DNA of 64,000 nucleotides from Sinohyriopsis cumingii (taxonomy: Eukaryota > Mollusca > Bivalvia > Unionida > Unionidae), in assembly GCA_028554795.2 (NCBI GenBank), contig CM068825.1:96341451-96405450 (forward strand), read 5' to 3'. Every line of letters begins with the position of its first letter. The stretch's first letter is position 1. The translations under genes and the position numbers were made by a program. Below, piece after piece: positions 1-10,849 of the stretch. The notes beneath the pieces are model-generated. The model was not told the origin of the DNA. It made no database searches and worked only from the letters and a program-made list of their open reading frames with translations.

Positions 1-149
1 AACTTGGGTTCTTTATATAATGATAATAATTGTAGTTTTAACCAAATTTTAGTGTGTGTGTATTTCTGTCAAATGCATTAACATAATACCTGCTGGCTCC
101 AGATTAAATTCTCCATTGTTATAACATGTACAGCAAGGGATGGGTGGCT

Positions 150-310
150 TTTTATTTTAAAAAATCAGATCGCTACGACGCCTGCAGTGTAATAGTTTAT
201 AGTGATGTCTAACACTAGGGCATCATGTCAAACATGTGGGATCATGTCCCACCCATTCATATTATCCTGGCAACAGGTGGACCAGTCCTAACTAACCGTT
301 TAATGCTGAG
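150..310 (-). repeat. SINE family B fragment (3' part)
   Basis: Read on the minus strand, this matches the 3' two thirds of the SINE copies at 21.41, 54.65 and 62.62 kb. The shared order is a TTAGT...AGGACTGG block, a GATAATRTGA block, a GGGACATGAT block, then a block ending ACATCACTATAAACT and a CGTAGCGAT block. The tRNA-like head is missing. The short reading frame over it is part of the repeat and not a gene. Confidence 0.7.
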
Positions 311-627
311 CAAGGGAATTAACTCCTTTGTGTTGTCTATTAAATACCTGCTAGGTGATCACCGATATCTTGGGTGTAGCCAGTTTTATCTTGTTGAGAG
401 TGACATGGAATCAAATGTTGTGCATTCATTTATGTGATTTCTAGTGAATTTATTCGTATATTTACATTTATCATTCAGTTAATTATTGTCCATGTCAGTA
501 ATGTGCTTTTTTTCCATCGGTGAAATTGTCCTGTACTGTTATATTTTGGTTTAAATCTTAGTTTGATTATTGAACATTTATCTCTTATGCAAGTTTGCTT
601 TTATTTCAACAATTTATACATTTGTTA

Positions 628-800
628 GGGGCAATGAGTGTCTAAAGCGCTCTCCATTACGGATCACTGCCATCTCACTCTGTCTGTGCCGGTTCGAGTC
701 TCGGATTCAGCCAGTGTGGGTATGTGAGAAAGCTTCTCGTGGGTCGGTGGTTCTTTCCAGGGTTTTCCCGGGTTCTTCCTCCACCATTAATAAATTCTAG
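628..800 (+). repeat. tRNA-derived SINE family A, 3'-truncated
   Basis: It begins with a Ser/Leu tRNA-like head (TGTCTAAAGCGCTCTCC), carries a B box (GGTTCGAGTCTC), and continues into the family body (GAGAAAGCTTCTCGTGGG, GGTTCTTCCTCCACCATTAA). The 3' end with GGCGTTAAACCC and the CAA tail is missing. Other copies are at 2.80, 3.11, 3.40, 14.88, 24.87, 43.33 and 48.16 kb. Confidence 0.8.
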
Positions 801-1440
801 ATTGTGTGACACAGTACTAGCATGCACAAAGTGCTTGTCATCTCACAAAGTAAACATAAAGCACAGATACAAGGTCTAGCATTTTAAAAGGGCAAGACGC
901 TTGAAGCCTCCACCCCTCGCCCTTGATGTCATCACAACTATATATAATGTTGTACCCATGGACTCGGGGAGGAGAGAACAGGTGAAAGACAACCCCCTAC
1001 CATTTAATATTTGGGAGGAGTCCAGACATGCCTGAACATTAGAGTCTGACCATAGAATAGACCGGTTTAGTGTTCAGGAAATAATAAAAGAAATTGACAG
1101 GTAATAAATCCTACTTACTATGTACAGGCCTATTTGAAAGTGGAAGAGGAAGACTACACTCTGCATCTTGCCATGGTCTTCAGATATTGTGGAAATTACT
1201 GGGCATCTTTAGGATAATATGACCCCAGTAAGGTAAGAGCTTTTTTTTATATAGGTGTTGATTGCAACTCTCTCACCCAACTGGTAAAAATCACATAATG
1301 ATGTATTTGATCTAAATATACCACGTTAGTGCAAATATTTCTGCCTTCAGTGTGTCTAATCTATCATGTAACGGGGACAGTCGAGTTGTTAATGCTGTCA
1401 AGGTTGATTGGGAACATTGTGTTGACTTCCCTACTTGATC
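801..1440. other. Intergenic, no gene seen
   Basis: AT-rich sequence with no recognisable exon, RNA gene or clear repeat structure. Confidence 0.5.
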
Positions 1441-1745
1441 TCACTTCTGATGAGTTTTCATCTTGCTGGTAGTGACCATGCCTGGGATTCAGTGAGCTGT
1501 ATAGCTGAGGTAATTAATTGCACATCACATGCTGGTGAATGCCCTTACATTCTCTTGTAATGTGGATACGATTTGAAAGAGATGTCATCTTGGCTATTGT
1601 TTCTTAACCACACTTCAGCACCCCTGTGCCCTTCCTTTTCGGTTCGCCTTCTGTTTGCGGGTAAAATTAAGCAGGTGAGAAACCATACGGGGCAAGAATT
1701 GCTGCATCATCTTTCAATGCAATCTCCCATCTCTGCACAACCCCT
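1440..1745 (+). repeat. Dispersed repeat, family C
   Basis: It resembles 26.30-26.56 kb in the same order: GGTAGTGACCATRCCTRGGATTCAGTG, then a TTGCCCTT-like block, a CACCMC..GC block, a TTTYGGTTYSCCTTCTGTT block, and CATCWKCTTTCAATGCAA. The reading frame at 1573-1905 lies inside this shared repeat and has no recognisable domain, so it is not called as a gene. Repeat class unknown. Confidence 0.5.
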
Positions 1746-2796
1746 TCAGAGAATGTATCAGATAAGAGACGATCCTTTCCAGAGAAACTGCATGGACTTC
1801 TCACAACAATGGCAGAGCATTCTTAGTCAAGCAAATTGTAGGCAGTCTTATGTCCGTGACTTAGAGGCAGGCAAAGGAGAGAGGAAGCAAGTTTACTATA
1901 AGTAATATGTAACTTGTCACATTTTGTTTGCATTACCTTTTTGGAAGAAGACAAAAACGTGCCAGAGGTATCATCCTGTTCTAGAATGTGTATAGCATGT
2001 GCATCGACCCAGTATGAGTATACATAATGGACCCATGTGCAACTGAGCATCCTTATTCTTTAAGTTGAGACATGGAGATCACGCTTGCTAAAAAAAACAA
2101 TGCCACAGTGAATCAGGAAAAGATAATAATTTTAATATCAGTAATACAGCACCGGTCACTATTGTTAAGCTTATCCTTTTCAAAATGGAAAAAAACACCG
2201 TCCGTGCTAGATTCAGCCTCCTATTGTTTTAGAAATTCTTAGAATACATGCATCATTGGTCCATGTGAAGTAGCGAATCTTGATTAAATTTCATAGAATA
2301 TCGCAATGCAGGTGTGAAACAATGGTTGCTTAAAGCAAAAGTACCCACAATGGTGGTTATGCTGTTGCTTAACCTGCTATTCACATTTCTTAATTAGGAA
2401 AAACATATCTATCCCTCCGTATTTAATTATCAAAATTTCGTTTTGATTGTCCAGTAATATTTTTTAAAATGTTTTATGCAAGACAAACCATCTACCCTTC
2501 TTACTCATGGGTTAGAAAATTACGTGAATGAATATGTAACAATGCTAACAGGTTCAACATTGTCAAGGAAAGTTTTGACTTTGAATGTTTACATTTTGTA
2601 TGGGTGTTTGTCAGTTAGTCTCTATAATGCTATTTAAAGAAGTTAATGGCCTAGTGAAATTTGTTGTTACGGAATTTTGTATTTTTGGAATATGTAATAT
2701 CATTTTTTATTTTGAATCATATGAGATTTTGAAGTTGTATTTTTAATCCTTTAATTCAGTGGTTAACTGTACTATAGTAAAAGTACATGTATTGAC
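1746..2796. other. Intergenic, no gene seen
   Basis: AT-rich sequence with scattered short reading frames on both strands. None shows a recognisable protein motif or splice structure. Confidence 0.5.
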
Positions 2797-3032
2797 GGGG
2801 GCCCCAAATGGCCAAGTGGTCTAAAGCGCTCACTGTTCCGGATCACTGCCATCTCACTGCTGCATGGGTTCGAGTCTCAGACTCGGCTAACGTGGGTACA
2901 TGAGAATGCCTGCCAGATGCTTCTCGTGGGCCGGTGGTTCTTCCCAGGGTTATTCCTCCACCAGTTATACAGACCGGCACGTATAGCATATTGTGTGCTG
3001 AAAAATGGCGTTAAACCCGACAACAACATGTA
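2797..3032 (+). repeat. tRNA-derived SINE family A, near full length
   Basis: This is the best-preserved copy of family A on the plus strand. It has an A box (TGGCCAAGTGG, 2809-2819) and a B box (GGTTCGAGTC, 2867-2876), then the family body, then GGCGTTAAACCC and a short ACAACA tail. The head looks like tRNA-Ser or tRNA-Leu. The split promoter with a non-tRNA body and a simple-repeat tail marks a SINE and not a tRNA gene. Confidence 0.9.
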
Positions 3033-3078
3033 TATATTGTGATCCTGTCATCTATAGCATAAGTGCAGTCTTACCTCT

Positions 3079-3650
3079 GGTATGGATAGAACCTGGCACG
3101 TCATTTGTGGGGGTTAGAGTGATCTAACGCGCTCTCCGTTACGGATCACTGCCATCTCACCTCTGTCTGCGTGGGTTCCAGTCTCGGATTCGGCTAATGT
3201 GGGTATGTGAGAAAGCTTGCCAGTAGCTTCTCGTGGGTTGGTGGTTCTTCCCTGGGTTTTCCAGGGTTCTTCCTCCACCAGTTATACTGGCCGCCATGTA
3301 TAGCCTATCTTGTGATGAAAAATGGCATTAAACCCTACAACAACAACAACAACAACAACAACCCCTGGTATGGATAGAACCTGGCACGTCATTTGTGAGG
3401 GTTATAGTGATCTAACGCGCTCTCCGTTACGGATCACTCCATCTCACCTCTGTCTGCGTGGGTTCCAGTCTCGGATTCGGCTAATATGGGTATGTGAGAA
3501 AGCTTGCCAGTAGCTTCTCGTGGGTCGGTGGTTCTTTCCGGGGTTTTCCCGGGTTCTTCCTCCACCATTAATACTGGCCGCCATGTATAGCCTATCGTGT
3601 GCTGAAAAATGGCGTTAAACCCTACAACAACAACACCCACTGACTTTACG
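3079..3650 (+). repeat. Two tandem SINE family A copies sharing a duplicated flank
   Basis: Two SINE copies (about 3109-3363 and 3396-3636) are each preceded by the same 30-odd bases (TGGTATGGATAGAACCTGGC and onward, at 3079 and 3365). The spacing is about 286 bp. The shared flank shows that flank plus SINE was duplicated as one unit. The first copy ends in a long (CAA)n tract at about 3340-3362. Confidence 0.85.
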
Positions 3651-4519
3651 TGGCAGGGTGCAATAATGCTCATTAGGTGCTATATAACGTTCAACGGTCA
3701 CAAGACACTAATCATAAGGATCACATGCTAAATCTAGGTACATGGTTATGGTTAAGATCGAATTCTCTCTGCCTCCATATTTCCGAATTAACCTTCTGCT
3801 TGGCAGATCATCCTGATTAGAATCAAGAGAATGAGAGTCAAAAGTGGATCACTGTGATCAGTACCTTTTGACTGATCCAAACAAGGAGTGAAAGTGGTAT
3901 CATCAGAAGCCTGACCAATACATGTGTCAGCTGAAGGAAAACTTTCCTGAACGACATCATTCTCAAAATTTTCTTTAACTCTAGTAACTGCACAAGCTGG
4001 GTATAAATCAGGAAATTATTTTTCAATAGGATCGACTTTCTGCTCCAAACAAGGCTTGTCAGTTACAAATGGATTAACCAAACCTTATCTCCATCCTGGT
4101 CATTGCCTAGTGCTAAATGAATGCCCTCAACGGGTAAAGAACACTATTCGTACTGTCACAGGTCCTGGAACTAAGTCTGATGAGAAATATACACAATGGA
4201 GAGGAATATTAATAATGCCGTACTCTACTCCATTTAGAAGAAGACTTCTCAGAAAAAGGCAAAGTACTTGATAATAAAAGAATATAAGAAGCTCCTGTGT
4301 CTCTTAAATTTTTCTAAGGGATGGGATTGGTCGAATCGCCCGAGTGATATAGAACCCTTCGACATGATTGATTCATAATTCCCATAATACAATCAGACTG
4401 TGGCTTGTTAGACCCGAGAAATGTATTGCTCTCAATACGTGACCGTGACCATGACCTCTTAGAAACAAGAGCATTTGGAATAGGTCTGTCTGATTCTGAT
4501 GCTTATTGTTCAATGTGTA

Positions 4520-4561
4520 GCAATCAGAAATAACGTGTCCTTTCTTCTTGCAAAAGGTACA
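4520..4561 (-). pseudogene. CCHC zinc knuckle of the decayed gag
   Basis: The minus strand reads CTFCKKKGHVISDC, an exact C-x2-C-x4-H-x4-C nucleic-acid-binding knuckle as found in retroelement gag proteins. It lies downstream of the gag core in the expected order. The surrounding frame is interrupted. Confidence 0.8.
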
Positions 4562-5603
4562 AGTAGGAAAAGATAATGATTTTTGATCAAGCTTATCAGA
4601 AACTTGATTTCTAAAGGTTGTGCCAGATTGAGATTTAGAAGGGTTGTATTTGGCTGAAATACCTTTTAACCAGAAGACTGCTGAGTGGAAGACTTGCCTA
4701 CAAAAGAACTTTATGAGCTATTGATTACTCGTCAGCGGCACGAGCAGCATTTTCCAAGGTTTTGATCTTATGTCATCAAGATAAGTCTTAATGTCACTAT
4801 GGACACAGTTCTTGAACTCTTCAAGTAATACAATTTGTCTAAGACTTTCATAATCTTGATCAACCTTCTTGGCAAAACAACATGTATCAAATAACTGCTC
4901 TTTTCTCCTGCAGATTCGACTTGAGTTCACCCAGCTTCTGTTTTTTATAGTTCCTGAATTTTTGGCAAAAAAGCCTCAGGGACTAAATCATAAACCATTA
5001 AGATGTATTCCTTAACCAGATTATAGTCAGCACTTTGCTGTACGACAGGGGTGCATAGATATCTCGGGCTTTGCCACACAGTAATAATCGAGTCAAATGC
5101 TCCCTTGGCCATTTCAAATTTTCAGCAACTTTTTTCGAAATAAGGAAAATATTTGTCTACGTCTTTTTCCCTAAAAGGGGCACTAACCTAAAATTCTTAT
5201 TAATATCAAAACTTGAATTTGTATGTGAAGTGGGACTGTGCTTTTCACTTGCCAGCTCTATTTCTTTTATTCTAAATGATATTCGCTCTCTCTCTTTCCA
5301 TTTTTAACTTTTTTTTACCAGAAACTGAACTTGTCTTATCTCCAATTCCAACTTTTTTAACTGTACTTCCATTTCAAAATTTATAACTACTTCTGGGTAG
5401 AATTTTAAATCATTCTCTATTTTTTTTTATGATATTGTAATAAAAAAAAGACTGCTGATTTCACTAAAGATTTCAAAAATGAAAAATAATGCTTGGGATT
5501 TAAAAAATTCTAAAACAAGTGAATTTAAATTTCAAAAACCAAAGTGTTTTGAAATATTTTTGTCAAAATTCATATATCCGAAGGACCAGCACCCAGTTTT
5601 CTT

Positions 5604-6108
5604 GTTACGTGTTTAGGCTGTTACAAAACGTAACAGAAAAGAGGGAAGACAACAAGCTTTGTAATATTTAACAAATAATGTATTTCCCTTGAAAAACAAA
5701 GTAAAAATGAGAAAAACAACTTACGGTTTTACGAATCAAACTCAACATTAATCCAAGAATTCGAGTCCCGATGAAATCCAACATAGAAGGCGATGACGTC
5801 TTGTGCAACATTCAAAGCATTGTTGTGTTAATAGCTCCTTGTTGAATCACAAAAATAAAAATGAATCCAGTTTTGAATTCCGAATAAATTTCAATGAATA
5901 TCTTTGTCCAAGAATTCTCTATGAGCTTTTATATATTTCCAGAGAAAAGAATCACTTGTATTCCATTAACTAAAATTTCAGCTCCAACTGGTCACAACAA
6001 AACACCTTCAAGTGTCAATGGTTTAGAGCCGGAAAACCAGATTCTATTCAGAAAACAGTTATGCACTAATTTAAGACGCAAAACAGATTCCCGTATGAGG
6101 GTCACATA
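5604..6108 (-). repeat. 5' LTR-like region
   Basis: On the minus strand it begins TGTGACC and ends GTAACA, giving TG...CA ends, with an internal TATA box. Sequence resembling a primer-binding site (TGGGTGCTGG) follows shortly. The matching 3' LTR is absent from the window, so the exact ends are inferred. Confidence 0.55.
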
Positions 6109-6787
6109 GCCACCCTTCCAGAACAAAATATAATCTTTTTACATGCCTAACGTCACGCACTCCCAGTATGGCCTTAACCGAAATTAATGGTTCTTACAAA
6201 AAGAAATTATAACAAGTTGTTTACCAGAACACTTACTGGTTCTGAATCAATGTCAGCAACTAGATACTGTGTTTCTATATTACAGCAGTCAGGTCAAACA
6301 GAACCTAACTGAATTTCTGAAAAAAATGTCAAATCCAGTAGACAAAGTTACTTTATGATAGCATATAATGGGGAAAAATTTTTTAAACTAACAAACAAAT
6401 AATTAAATTACATATACACAACACTACCTTTTTTTTTCACGTAAATATGACAAAACAATTTCCTCAGGAAAAAAGAAAACACAGCTGCATTGTATAGGTT
6501 TAAGCTAAAAAGTAGAACTGTAATATTATTATTATTATTATTAATAATAATTGAAGTATTTTCAGCGATTTTTAATAACTACAATGGTATTATTGAATAG
6601 AAGACATAGAAAACATACATACATACATGCATACATGCATAATCCATACATATTAGTACTTAACACAGCTTCTAACGAGATCATTTTAGTCTGAACATAA
6701 ACAAATATTGTTTGCAATGATATACATCAATACATACATATTGACATAAATACATGAAGGTAAATACTTGCAGGCAGGTCAAACATA
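6109..6787. other. Intergenic AT-rich spacer with simple repeats
   Basis: It contains a (TTA)n tract near 6521-6552 and CATA/CATG repeats near 6606-6640. No coding signal seen. Confidence 0.6.
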
Positions 6788-6944
6788 CAGTGCCAGATTT
6801 AGACACAGCGAGGCCCTAAGCTATAGGAAGCTATATATGTCCTATTCGGTATAAAATATATTTGAGAGATCCCTTCGGACTGTGAGTTCAGACTGTTAGG
6901 CCCTAAGCTGTAGCTTGTTTAGTTTACGCCTAAATCCGGCACTA
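6788..6944. mobile_element. Small hAT-like MITE
   Basis: This is a 157-bp element with imperfect terminal inverted repeats: CAGTGCCAGATTTAG on the left, and CTAAATCCGGCACTA on the right. Each end is flanked by a near-identical 8-bp sequence (CAAACATA and CATACATA), the target-site duplication length of hAT transposons. No coding capacity. The flanks are partly CATA microsatellite, so the duplication is less certain than it looks. Confidence 0.6.
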
Positions 6945-7017
6945 CATACATACATACATACATACATGCATACATACATACATACATACATACATACATG
7001 CATACATACATACATAC
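6945..7017. repeat. (CATA)n microsatellite
   Basis: Nearly uninterrupted CATA units with occasional CATG, directly after the MITE. Confidence 0.95.
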
Positions 7018-7485
7018 ACCTCTTACTACATTACATATCATAAATTTACATATGAATTTGCGTTTAATTTTCTTCCTTTTGTCAAATTTTTGGGATTTTT
7101 TAAATTTTATGTGGGATTTGTAAATGTCTGTGATCCTTATGATATCTTCTGCTCTGAATTAATACCAGTAATGTCACAAAAAAGCAGAGACCTACTTGTT
7201 GGTCTAAGGTTGAGAGCGGCCCGGGCCATTCCGAGAGTTGGGGGTCCCTTGGCCCACGTTATATTGAAATTTGGAATGCCAAAACAATCCCACATAATTT
7301 ACCGTATACATATTTCAAATACACCTAATAACACAACGAGGTATATTTATTATTTTGATAACCGTTTATAAATAACTATTTTGTTGATGACACGTAGGAG
7401 TTCAGACCCCCGTCAAATGACCCCTCCCCGTCCCTACGCGTATTTGGCCAGCACGTATGCGTTCAGTACCGACTAATTCAGTAAG

Positions 7486-8131
7486 GTGGCAGGGTCCAGT
7501 TTCGTAAATTGGTCCCTGGCAAATTTCTTAACTTAAGGCTATGGTGTGACTTTTTCAGCTATTATTGTTTACTATTTATAGATATGGATATATTTGTGAA
7601 CTAGGTGTTTTGGGCTTGTGTTGTTCTTGAAATTGATGTCAGTCATGTACACCTTCCATAGTTGCTCTGCAGTATGTTGATAGTGAAATACCAATAGTTG
7701 GCTAGGAAGAAGAGCTAGCCTCCCATAGCAGTAGACATGTGGGTTAAAGGCAAGCCGAGTATCTCAAAAACGGCTTGAATGACAACTATTCTGAATTGCA
7801 TCAAACTATTTAGTAGACAATGTTTTTCAAAATTTTCATCCAGGGAAAGGGCTTGCGTTTGCACTGTGAGCACTACATGCTGTCAAAAATGGCATTTGGA
7901 TGTGAAAAATGCAGGTATAAAATAGGGGTTGGGGTGCATAAACCTCTTCTGCTATGAACAGCCATTGACTTCTCTGGTCAAGTGAATACTATTCTTATGC
8001 TTTGTTTTAATATAGGTATCTAAAAATATGGACCTTTTTGACCTCACTTGTGTATTTGATTTTTTATGATTTTTTATACTAGGTCGCTGATTGCGGCATT
8101 AAATTTGTACATAAAAACTGGACCCTGCCCC
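7486..8131. repeat. Possible non-autonomous DNA element with short inverted ends
   Basis: The left end GGCAGGGTCCAGTTT and the right end AAACTGGACCCTGCC are exact inverted matches about 645 bp apart. The interior is AT-rich and non-coding. No convincing target-site duplication was found, so the class is open. Confidence 0.4.
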
Positions 8132-8182
8132 CTAATATGTGTGATTTTTAAAAAATTGATTCCACATTTCTTTGAATAGTCC

Positions 8183-9362
8183 GAGTTTCTTCTGACCCTT
8201 GCCACCCCATTTTTTATATTTGGACATTTATGTTTGGGCGTAGGGTCAGAGTCTATTCTCTATCGAAAAGTTGGAATTCGCCGACACAATTTGGTGTCGG
8301 CATGGGATAGCCGCTTACTAGCCGGCCCAGCAAACTTTAACGATCTTTCATTGTGATATACTTGCATGAAATCGATAGGAATATGATTTATTTTCTCAGA
8401 AATTGTGATCATAGCATTCGTTATATCGTTAATCCGCTGACAGACGAGACGAAAATACATCGTTGTTGAACTTTGACCTGGATCTAGCTATTTGCATTCC
8501 TATTAACGCGACTACACAACTCTCTTAACCTACATGTCAATGACATCAGAGGTCATACAGTCACGTGATATCAACACTGAACCATTTCTAGTGTTGCTAT
8601 AGGAAAACAAATCGAACATATCAATGAAATGCACGTAATATTTACAGAAAAAATGAAAAAAAAACAAACTGTTCAAAATATTTATTTTGAAATCAACAAC
8701 CAAAAATCTGTAAATGTTGCAGGAATTTGCACAAAACCAGATTAACTACGCAGAGAGCGCGTGTCAGTGTGTTAGTCACGTGACTCCAACAAAAAACATA
8801 GCTGACACGTGCTCAGTAATTCTCGAAAATGGTTTTCTCCACCCTGCTACGATACCTACAGGTCTCTGACCGTTGTTCTCAGAATAGATATGTTGAGACT
8901 TAAGTGTGCATTGTATTTATTTACAAACATTAAGTGGCTTCTATATAATATGTCAAAATTCTATGTACAACAACTTTGGAAATTTGTTGTTGATATCACG
9001 TGACTATATGACTGATATCATTGACATGTTGTAGGTTGCGAGATTTGTATAGTCATGTGACTCTGGATGAAAATGACCAGATCCAGGTCAAATTTCAGCA
9101 ACGACATGCTTTCCTCTCGTCTGTCAGCGGATTAAAGACATGAAGAATGCTATGTTCACGATTTTTGAAAAAATAAATCATATTCCTATCGATTCCATGC
9201 AGGTATATCTCCATGAAAGGTCGTTTAAGTTGGCTAGGCCGGCTAGTAAGCGACTACCCCTTGCCGACACCAAAGGCGTCAGCGAATTCCAACTAAAAAT
9301 GGGCTGACAAGGGTCAGAGGAAACTCGTGCTATCCTTTAAACAGCAATTATTCACTTTATTT
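8183..9362. repeat. Long inverted repeat (foldback-type element)
   Basis: The left arm at about 8183-8576 returns as its reverse complement at about 8984-9330. Paired landmarks are the GAGTTTC..CTGACCCTTG ends, GTCGG next to a GGAATTCGC block, TTACTAGCCGGCC versus GGCCGGCTAGTAAG, ATTCCTATCGAT versus ATCGATAGGAAT, CGCTGACAGACGAG, and GATATCACGTGACT near the loop. The loop of about 400 bp is AT-rich and non-coding. About 45 bp (8218-8263) is present only in the left arm. The structure fits a foldback or MITE insertion. Confidence 0.8.
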
Positions 9363-9890
9363 GGATCGCCATATATCCATATTCCTTTGAAAGGTCATTA
9401 TTTACACGCCCAGAATATTACATACGGCAAGATTCATGTAAAAGGACGTGGACATTTTTGGACGAGATAAAAAAAAATGACTAAATAAAATAAATAGATT
9501 AATAAATTAGTAACATATGTTGGAGAAACATTTTTTTCCCCGTTTTAGTCCGTCTTATGTCAAATAATGTCATCGCGTCATGGAGAAAATAATGTGTTAA
9601 AAAAATACAACGCAAATGAAAATTCTATCCAACAAACAAATTAAACTCCTCCCTTTTCACACTTTTTATGCATATTAACCTCAGACACAGCTTTATTAAA
9701 TGCCATTTACTCTTCCGTCCTTTTTCGGTACTTTTCTAAATATTCTGGTTCTCTGTTTCGTATGCTCCCTGTGTTTCATTCCGCTTTATGAAATCTTTGC
9801 ATAGCGGAGTGCGCTGGAGTCACACAAAGCTGGGATCTAGACTACTTTTCTCACCGTCCCTTTTTCTCGGAACACAGCTAGTGGACCCGA
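9363..9890. other. Proximal upstream region of HSP90
   Basis: AT-rich sequence with no repeat or exon seen. It leads directly into the heat-shock elements. Confidence 0.5.
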
Positions 9891-9892
9891 CT

Positions 9893-9910
9893 GAAAGTTC
9901 TAGAATTTAC
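9893..9910. promoter_or_regulatory. Heat-shock element 1
   Basis: GAA (9893), TTC (9898) and GAA (9903) alternate at exact 5-bp spacing, followed by a degenerate fourth unit (TAC, 9908). This is the nGAAnnTTCnnGAAn trimer bound by heat-shock factor. It lies about 245 bp upstream of the TATA box. Confidence 0.75.
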
Positions 9911-9932
9911 TATCTCTGGCTAAACATCCGGA

Positions 9933-9945
9933 GAATCTTCTGGAA
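9933..9945. promoter_or_regulatory. Heat-shock element 2
   Basis: GAATCTTCTGGAA gives three perfect alternating units (9933, 9938, 9943) at 5-bp spacing. It is 28 bp downstream of the last perfect unit of the first element. Two adjacent perfect trimers are strong evidence for a heat-inducible promoter. Confidence 0.8.
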
Positions 9946-10154
9946 GAAACCCACTAACTCATATTGAAAACTGTATCCCTACAACTTCCGATATTTACTA
10001 CATTTGAAAACTACATATATTTATATTTTTCTGGATATTTAAATTAATAAATACTTTGTTAAATAACATTTAGATTTTTGTTATGGAAACTTGTGATACG
10101 TGATAAACAAATATGTTTTTAAAGCAATGCACTTCATTCATATTAATGCGCAAC

Positions 10155-10162
10155 TATATAAA
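10155..10162 (+). promoter_or_regulatory. TATA box of HSP90
   Basis: TATATAAA lies 3.2 kb before the start codon and about 210 bp after the second heat-shock element. It predicts a transcription start near 10185. The assignment to HSP90 rests on the heat-shock elements and the downstream splice donor. Confidence 0.65.
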
Positions 10163-10184
10163 CGGCGACTCGGCGTGGTTTGAA

Positions 10185-10280
10185 AACTATCTTTGAAACA
10201 TCTTAGCCGGGTTCGGGTGAAGGTTTGCTTGAGGAAAAAAAAAATCTGCAAAAGAACACGCTGACCACAATTGATATACG
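10185..10280 (+). other. HSP90: Inferred non-coding exon 1 (5' UTR) of HSP90
   Basis: About 95 bp separate the predicted transcription start from a consensus donor (CG|GTAAGG at 10281). The coding part begins immediately after an acceptor at 13323, so an upstream leader exon is required. Invertebrate hsp90/hsp83 genes often have this layout. The start is approximate. Confidence 0.6.
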
Positions 10281-10415
10281 GTAAGGATTTATTTTGTTTA
10301 AAGAAAATCAAGAAGGAAGATGTGCAATTCTTATCAAGAGCGTTTGCTTATTTTAATCTATGTTTTAAGCTTAAATGTTCATGCTATAGTTCGCACGTGT
10401 TCACAGGGTTGTTAA

Positions 10416-10490
10416 ATCCGTCCATGAATCAAGGGATGGGTAGTTCTAACCTGTAACAAAGAAACCCTATCCCTTGATTCATGGACGGAT
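10416..10490. repeat. Perfect 22-bp inverted repeat (hairpin)
   Basis: The arms 10416-10437 and 10469-10490 are exact reverse complements (ATCCGTCCATGAATC... and ...GATTCATGGACGGAT), separated by 31 bp. A second, imperfect pair of flanking arms contains CACGTG on both sides (near 10395 and 10533). It lies 136 bp after the inferred HSP90 leader exon. Confidence 0.9.
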
Positions 10491-10849
10491 ACTCCAAATT
10501 TTCTTCGTAACGAACACCTGTGCACGTGTTTAGCATACGAGTTTTTCTCGCATCTGACGTAATCATCTATGCAGTAAATAAAGCATTTTCCGAATGATGA
10601 CAATATTTACTTAAGATTAATAATAATTTAATGAATGCAAACTAAAATTGTTGATGAAATTATAATTAAACGAGAAATATTCGCCGTCGAAAATGTGTTC
10701 ACAGGGGCTCGTATCGTTGCATTGACTCGTCATACATTAGTACAAATATTAGTACCCTTACTCGTACCTCGTGGACAACAAATCAAGTTGAGGCTACGAC
10801 ATCGTAGCTAGTCATACAAGCACCTAGTCTAGTCCAACATGTAAGACAT

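Larger units (their letters stand above)
3790..6108 (-). mobile_element. Decayed Gypsy-type LTR retrotransposon, 5' LTR plus gag and protease region
   Basis: Read on the minus strand it starts with an LTR-like block at about 6108-5604 (TGTGACCCTCATACGG...GTAACA) that contains a TATA box (TATATAAAAG, near 5936-5926). A gag-like stretch at about 5230-4720 follows, broken by stops and frameshifts. Its best part (4930-4718) has the leucine-rich LVLLEEFKNCV-type signature known from Gypsy gag proteins. A zinc knuckle follows at 4561-4520. The stretch at about 4060-3800 resembles the segment between protease and reverse transcriptase. No reverse transcriptase, integrase or 3' LTR is seen, so the copy is 3'-truncated and inactive. 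Confidence 0.75.

Noticed and set aside
225-437. 70-codon plus-strand frame
   Set aside because: It starts inside a minus-strand SINE family B fragment and has no protein motif.
2797-2880. tRNA gene
   Set aside because: A and B boxes are present, but there is no cloverleaf with a matching acceptor stem, and the sequence continues into a shared SINE body and CAA tail.
4056-4271. 71-codon plus-strand frame
   Set aside because: It is antisense to the decayed Gypsy protease region.
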